Positions 6,570-9,170 of a DNA stretch of 9,170 nt are shown here, one piece after another. The notes under the pieces were generated by a model. That model did no database searches, was not told the DNA's origin, and saw only the letters and a program-made list of their open reading frames with translations. The stretch is from Candidatus Gallibacteroides avistercoris. GTDB lineage: Bacteria > Bacteroidota > Bacteroidia > Bacteroidales > CHK158-818. Numbering within the stretch: position 1 is the stretch's first letter; the number at the start of each line of letters is the position of its first letter. The stretch spans positions 1 through 9,170 of the forward strand of contig DVNA01000037.1 in NCBI GenBank assembly GCA_018714665.1, in the 5' to 3' direction. A program made the position numbers and the translations under genes.

Positions 6570-6635
6570 GTGATTTTCATTGGTATTAAGATTTAAGGTT
6601 AACAAGATGGGTTGTCGTGATGACAACCTTTTTTG
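6570..6635 (+). ncRNA. Candidate small RNA of about 66 nt
   Basis: A consensus promoter and a textbook terminator delimit a transcript of about 66 bases that has no convincing reading frame of its own. An ATG at 6607 lies inside the terminator region and opens a frame that only runs antisense through the DUF3843-like gene. The 5' half is unstructured and rich in A and U, with GGUUAAC near 6597, and the 3' half is the terminator stem. This shape, a single-stranded seed plus a terminator with U-tail, is common for trans-acting small RNAs. It ends just before the 3' end of the gene on the other strand, so it would touch only an antisense read-through tail. It could also be a leader that ends early. 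I do not recognise the family. Confidence 0.5.
6610..6634 (+). terminator. Intrinsic terminator, plus-strand orientation
   Basis: GGTTGTC (6610-6616) pairs perfectly with GACAACC (6622-6628) around the loop GTGAT and is followed at once by six Ts. On the minus strand the same stem is preceded by As and followed by CATCTTG, so it would be a poor terminator for the DUF3843-like gene that ends at 6643. The orientation therefore calls for a plus-strand transcript. Confidence 0.8.
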
Positions 6636-6642
6636 TTTTATC

Positions 6643-7974
6643 TCAATCAGCCTTAAAATAGTCCATCAAGAAATCGAAATTTTCATCTACCAGCTGTTTT
6701 CCGTCCGTTCCTGGGAATCTGAAATCGGGCAGTTTCCCTTCTTCGTACATCCGGCGTATAAAACCACGGCTCAACTCGGTACGGCACACCGTATCCCAGC
6801 TTGCCGCCAATGGCCGTTGTTCTTCCGAAAGATTGTTTTCAGGCAATTTTTTAATTTCCTGTTCAAAAATCTCCATCTGCTCGTTTTCCGGTAGCGGGGT
6901 TGCGGGAAGATCTTCAAACAACTGTTTTTCTTCCTCCCGACTATTTACCTCCTTCATCATTTCTTCGTTTTTCTTGTATCCGTTTACTTGTCCCACCAGC
7001 CACCATTGGTCGTCCCATTTGACGACACTCATATGGGTAATAGCCGTATCGGTTTTCAACTCTTTGGGGAATCCCTTCATCGACTGTGCCGTAATCAGGA
7101 TGCGCGTACCGCTAACGATGTGCAGGAAGTTGCTGCCGGTTTCAGCTTCGCCTTCGTACAGAAAATACCCCGAATATTTATGCGTCAAGTTCCACAAACG
7201 TTGGTATAACGGATGCGTTTCACCCAACATCGACGCCAGCCATTGAGCAGAGCTCAGCCCCAGAAATTCGGTAACATTATTATAGGCAAAATCGTTGCAC
7301 ATGATATTAACAAAGGCCGGAATGTCCATCCGTCCGTCTTCGGACTTTACTTGCTGTAAAGCATTCTCTATGGCGCTTTGTAAACCGATTCCGTCTGAGA
7401 AGAAGAGGTACGATTCGGTCCCCAACCAAAAGAATTTGGATTGTAATACATATAAATCGGTATTGTCCGGTACCAGGAAATATTCTTTCAATTTTTTATT
7501 CTCCGGCGCAGTTTCATAGGCTGCATCGAACAATTCCATCACCTTTCCGGCCAATCGGGCAATTCCGGCATCGGCAGGAGAAGAGGGTATATCGCCGTCG
7601 CACATCTGAACCAGAAAGTGCCAGATGAGGAAACGAACATCTTCGGTGTTGATCTCTTCGGGAAGATACTCTTCTCCGACGGAGTAAAAAGGCAACGGTT
7701 TACCGAACCGGCTGGAATATGTCCTGGTAAAGGCCCGAAACATCCCTGTCTGTGCAATCACATCTTCGAAATAGCAGGTAAGGATACAACTCAACTGTAC
7801 CTGACACTCGTTGTCAGATAATCGGTCAGAAAAGTCTGTTTGGGCAGATTCCGAAATAATGGCATAAACACGGTTGGCTAACTGGGTATAATAAAAATCT
7901 GTCGGAGCCGACGCCTGATAAGGATGAAAAGCCATCCAATCTTTACTGTAAATGGCTTGATAATTCTTTTTCAT
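6643..7974 (-). CDS. DUF3843-like protein of unknown function
   Basis: A 443-residue protein with no signal peptide and no membrane segment, so probably cytoplasmic. The N-terminal part (KDWMAFHPYQ at 11-20, then FYYTQLANRVY at 27-37) recalls the Bacteroidetes-specific family DUF3843; I am moderately sure of this from memory only. Residues about 60-300 are mixed and rich in aromatic residues (for example FWLGTESYLFF near 182-192). WWLVGQVNGY at 324-333 ends a beta-like region. From 334 to about 385 there is an acidic, charged, probably helical linker. The C-terminal tail FRFPGTDGKQLVD is near 418-430. No catalytic motif is evident. It is transcribed alone from promoters near 8010-8041 and 8097-8128. 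Its function is unknown. Confidence 0.8.
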   Translation of the reverse strand: MKKNYQAIYSKDWMAFHPYQASAPTDFYYTQLANRVYAIISESAQTDFSDRLSDNECQVQLSCILTCYFEDVIAQTGMFRAFTRTYSSRFGKPLPFYSVGEEYLPEEINTEDVRFLIWHFLVQMCDGDIPSSPADAGIARLAGKVMELFDAAYETAPENKKLKEYFLVPDNTDLYVLQSKFFWLGTESYLFFSDGIGLQSAIENALQQVKSEDGRMDIPAFVNIMCNDFAYNNVTEFLGLSSAQWLASMLGETHPLYQRLWNLTHKYSGYFLYEGEAETGSNFLHIVSGTRILITAQSMKGFPKELKTDTAITHMSVVKWDDQWWLVGQVNGYKKNEEMMKEVNSREEEKQLFEDLPATPLPENEQMEIFEQEIKKLPENNLSEEQRPLAASWDTVCRTELSRGFIRRMYEEGKLPDFRFPGTDGKQLVDENFDFLMDYFKAD

Positions 7975-8000
7975 GTATTGAATAATTGTGTGTATTTCGG

Positions 8001-8058
8001 ATTATTGTACAAATATAGCGAAAGGCGAGAGCAGAGACAAATTTGAAAACGTTGGTTT
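8001..8058 (-). repeat. Promoter repeat, copy A (proximal, drives the DUF3843-like gene)
   Basis: On the minus strand TTTG (8041-8038), 20 bases, then TATATTTG (8017-8010) form a consensus Bacteroidetes promoter about 36 bases from the start codon of the gene at 7974. The block is repeated with roughly 80 percent identity at 8088-8144. The shared core includes a GGCGAGAGCAG segment in the spacer. Transcription should start near 8003, giving a leader of under 30 bases. Confidence 0.75.
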
Positions 8059-8087
8059 CAAAGATTGGCTAAGCCGAGCCGCTTCCT

Positions 8088-8144
8088 ATTATTCTACAAA
8101 TATACGCAAAGGCGAGAGCAGTGACAAACGAAAACGAAGTTTTT
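8088..8144 (-). repeat. Promoter repeat, copy B (distal)
   Basis: This second copy is offset by 87 bases. On the minus strand TTTG (8128-8125), 20 bases, then TATATTTG (8104-8097) again fit the consensus perfectly. Its right edge lies where the istB remnant becomes recognisable. It would transcribe through copy A into the DUF3843-like gene. Between the copies (8059-8087) is a short GC-richer piece with GGCTAAGCC. Confidence 0.65.
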
Positions 8145-8243
8145 ACCGTAGCTGATGCAATTCTGGACAGGATTGTACATACTGCACACAAGATTGAACT
8201 TACAGGAGATTCTGTAAGAAAGATCAATGCTAAAAAGAAATAA
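8145..8243 (+). pseudogene. istB: istB, C-terminal fragment only
   Basis: A plus-strand frame ending at the TAA 8241-8243 reads ADAILDRIVHTAHKIEL followed by TGDSVRK. This is the characteristic C-terminus of IstB, the AAA+ helper ATPase of IS21 transposition. Roughly 220 residues that a complete IstB would have upstream, including Walker A and B, are absent. To the left the match gives way to promoter repeat copy B, so the junction is near 8130-8145. Confidence 0.75.
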
Positions 8244-8323
8244 TATCTATTGTAGAAAATTATGATTGAAACTCTCCCGGGTTAAAATGCATTTTTCTCT
8301 CCATAAATCCAATATTTTTTGAT

Positions 8324-8370
8324 GGGTCAATTGGGTGTATATAGCGTGGGTCAAGCGGCTTTATATTTTT
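8324..8370 (+). repeat. IS21-like end module, copy 1
   Basis: GGGTCA (8324), then GTGGGTCAA (8346), then CTTTATATTTT (8359) form a module that recurs in direct orientation at 9108-9154 with identical internal spacing of 24 and 13 bases. It lies about 80 bases past the istB stop, the expected place for the right end of an IS21 element. Confidence 0.7.
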
Positions 8371-8385
8371 CAGCGAGCATAAGTC

Positions 8386-8487
8386 CCTGACTCAGTCCGT
8401 CCACTTCCGCAAAGGAGGCGGATACCTTGTCTCCTCCTTTTCATTGGAAGTCTGGATGTAGAAAGTTTTTCATGCATTTGAGTCAGG
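8386..8487. repeat. Nested inverted repeats forming a hairpin of about 100 nt
   Basis: Three stems lie inside one another. The outer is CCTGACTCA (8386-8394) with TGAGTCAGG (8479-8487). The middle is ACTTCC (about 8403-8408) with GGAAGT (about 8446-8451). The inner is AAAGGAGG (8411-8418) with CCTCCTTT (8433-8440). The structure lies 30 bases past the stop of the tube gene on its transcript strand. The inner stem has short A and T flanks and may act as a weak terminator, but the outer two stems are not needed for that. It might be a 3' UTR element of the injection-system operon or part of a small mobile element. Confidence 0.5.
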
Positions 8488-8517
8488 AGTCATGCTTGTT
8501 CGGTTTTAAGATTTATA

Positions 8518-8976
8518 TTATGCCGGTGTCACTCCTTCATGGGCGAGTATGATAGTTTCCATTGACACGACGTTGCCGTCGGCCTTGAAGCCTTCTACGG
8601 TATATTTCTTCGGCCAGGCATTGGTGAGTTTCCAGCTCTGTACAGGACTTCCGCTCTCGTCCAGCAGGGCCACTGTGGCGTTGGCTCGCTTGATGGTGTT
8701 CATCTTCACGGTGTTGAGCCAATTCATGAGTTTTTTATCATCCTTGAATATCGCCTTTTTGAGGGTTACATCTCCGCTCTTGCGCAATCCAGGCATCTTG
8801 ATCTTGGTAAATCCCTTCATGTCACCGGAGTGGTATTCAATTACATCGAATTCGATATCGAGTCCGGACACCTCCTTGCAGGAGATTGTTCCTACATCGG
8901 AGATTTCTACGCTAAAATGAAATTCTGGCACGGGCCAGGTGGTAGCGCTCTGTGCTAATCCGTCTTCTGCTTCCAT
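8518..8976 (-). CDS. Contractile injection system tail-tube protein (T4 gp19-like)
   Basis: The 152 residues match the inner-tube proteins of phage-like extracellular contractile injection systems (Afp1/Pvc1 type, T4 gp19-like family). Such proteins stack as hexameric rings inside a contractile sheath. Typical segments are FHFSVEI at 19-25, KEVSGLDIEFDVIEY at 34-48, MPGLRKSGDVTLKKA at 61-75, LLDESG at 104-109, LTNAWPKKY at 117-125 and ETIILAHEG at 140-148. The length is normal and all parts are present. The start at 8976 gives a short acidic N-terminal arm as in relatives. Bacteroidales carry related systems (BIS). Here the usual neighbours are missing: upstream is only a short gene remnant, and downstream a hairpin and IS21-like sequence. 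The sequence does not show whether it is still expressed. Confidence 0.88.
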   Translation of the reverse strand: MEAEDGLAQSATTWPVPEFHFSVEISDVGTISCKEVSGLDIEFDVIEYHSGDMKGFTKIKMPGLRKSGDVTLKKAIFKDDKKLMNWLNTVKMNTIKRANATVALLDESGSPVQSWKLTNAWPKKYTVEGFKADGNVVSMETIILAHEGVTPA

Positions 8977-9016
8977 AATATTTTATTTTTTGAATGTTAA
9001 TAACTAAATTTATCTG

Positions 9017-9107
9017 TTATGCCAGCTCTTTTGTACCTTCCGGAGTGAATCCGGCAAGTTTGCCACGTTTCCATACGCCGCGCGTATTGTCTACCATGGT
9101 ATAAACA
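9017..9107 (-). pseudogene. C-terminal remnant, possibly of a tail-sheath gene
   Basis: A minus-strand frame of about 30 codons ends at TAA 9019-9017, 40 bases before the tube start. It reads YTMVDNTRGVWKRGKLAG and then FTPEGTKELA. The DNTRGVWK piece resembles a motif of contractile tail sheath proteins, where sheath genes commonly precede the tube gene. The bases after it do not continue as a normal sheath, so the identity is uncertain. To the right the frame meets IS21-like sequence at about 9108 and a stop at 9124-9122. An ATG at 9097 could start a 26-residue peptide, but I think a truncated gene is more likely. Confidence 0.4.
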
Positions 9108-9170
9108 GGGTCAGAGAACTTTTATAATAGTGGGTCAAATGACTTTATATTTTCTAATAGTCAAATAAAA
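9108..9170 (+). mobile_element. IS21-like end module, copy 2 (runs off the right edge)
   Basis: GGGTCA (9108), GTGGGTCAA (9130) and CTTTATATTTT (9143) repeat the module at 8324-8370 with the same spacing and the same orientation. Its left border coincides with the break in the possible sheath remnant, so it probably disrupted that gene. The orientation is odd: an element whose right end reads this way should have its body to the left, where only the injection-system genes are found. The continuation beyond 9170 is unknown. Confidence 0.6.

Larger units (their letters stand above)
8145..8370 (+). mobile_element. Remnant of the 3' end of an IS21-family element
   Basis: The last 32 codons of an istB gene are followed by an AT-rich tail of about 80 bases. 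After that comes a terminal-type module with GGGTCA at 8324 and GTGGGTCAA at 8346, 24 bases apart from GGGTCA to GGGTCA, and then CTTTATATTTT. IS21 elements carry such multiple short end repeats beyond istB. The rest of the element, including istA and most of istB, is missing, so it cannot move by itself. The outer end is not exactly placed; no target duplication could be identified. Confidence 0.6.

Noticed and set aside
6580..6894. Plus-strand open frame of 104 codons beginning in the small-RNA region
   Set aside because: It crosses the intrinsic terminator at 6610-6634 and then runs antisense through the DUF3843-like gene, so it would not be transcribed as a unit.
8001..8144. CRISPR array
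   Set aside because: Only two long, imperfect repeats are present and both contain promoters; there are no short exact repeats with unique spacers and no cas genes.
8549..8920. Plus-strand open frame of 123 codons
   Set aside because: It is the antisense shadow of the tube gene, which matches its family over the complete length.

Overview
The window comes from a member of the Bacteroidetes, most likely order Bacteroidales. The evidence is that -33/-7 promoters of the Bacteroidetes type (TTTG or TTG, 20-21 bases, TAnnTTTG) stand at sensible distances from several genes. Start codons have A-rich leaders rather than Shine-Dalgarno boxes. The gene content (a yhhQ-queC-queF set, a DUF3843-like protein, secreted esterases, an extracellular contractile injection system tube) also fits. 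Nearly every gene lies on the minus strand, so the window is described here from right to left.

Right end (about 8145-9170): a mosaic of mobile DNA and an injection-system remnant. An intact tail-tube gene of the contractile injection system family (8518-8976) follows a roughly 30-codon leftover of another gene, possibly the sheath. Two copies of an IS21-like terminal module in direct orientation (8324-8370 and 9108-9154) flank the pair. The left module follows the 3' end of a broken istB gene. A nested hairpin of about 100 nt lies between the tube gene and the left module.

Middle (3830-8144): a DUF3843-like cytoplasmic protein of unknown function is read from two tandem, nearly identical promoter repeats. 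Beyond its 3' end is a short AT-rich interval. There a plus-strand promoter and a strong intrinsic terminator lie only about 70 bases apart with no gene between them, which suggests a small RNA. Next comes a two-gene operon for exported esterases: a FrmB/feruloyl-esterase-like protein and a protein carrying two complete SGNH hydrolase domains.

Left (1-3809): a queuosine-precursor set. yhhQ (queuosine precursor transporter) and queC (preQ0 synthase) are one base apart. queF (preQ0 reductase to preQ1) has its own promoter, and a Gfo/Idh/MocA oxidoreductase follows it at 12 bases. The leader of yhhQ can fold into a 30-nt H-type pseudoknot with the layout of a preQ1-I riboswitch, which would let the pathway product control its own import and synthesis. 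This is the most interesting regulatory signal in the window. A perfect 21-bp inverted repeat ends the unit, and a 5' portion of a ribokinase gene runs off the left edge.

All functional calls are from reading the sequence; no database search was run.
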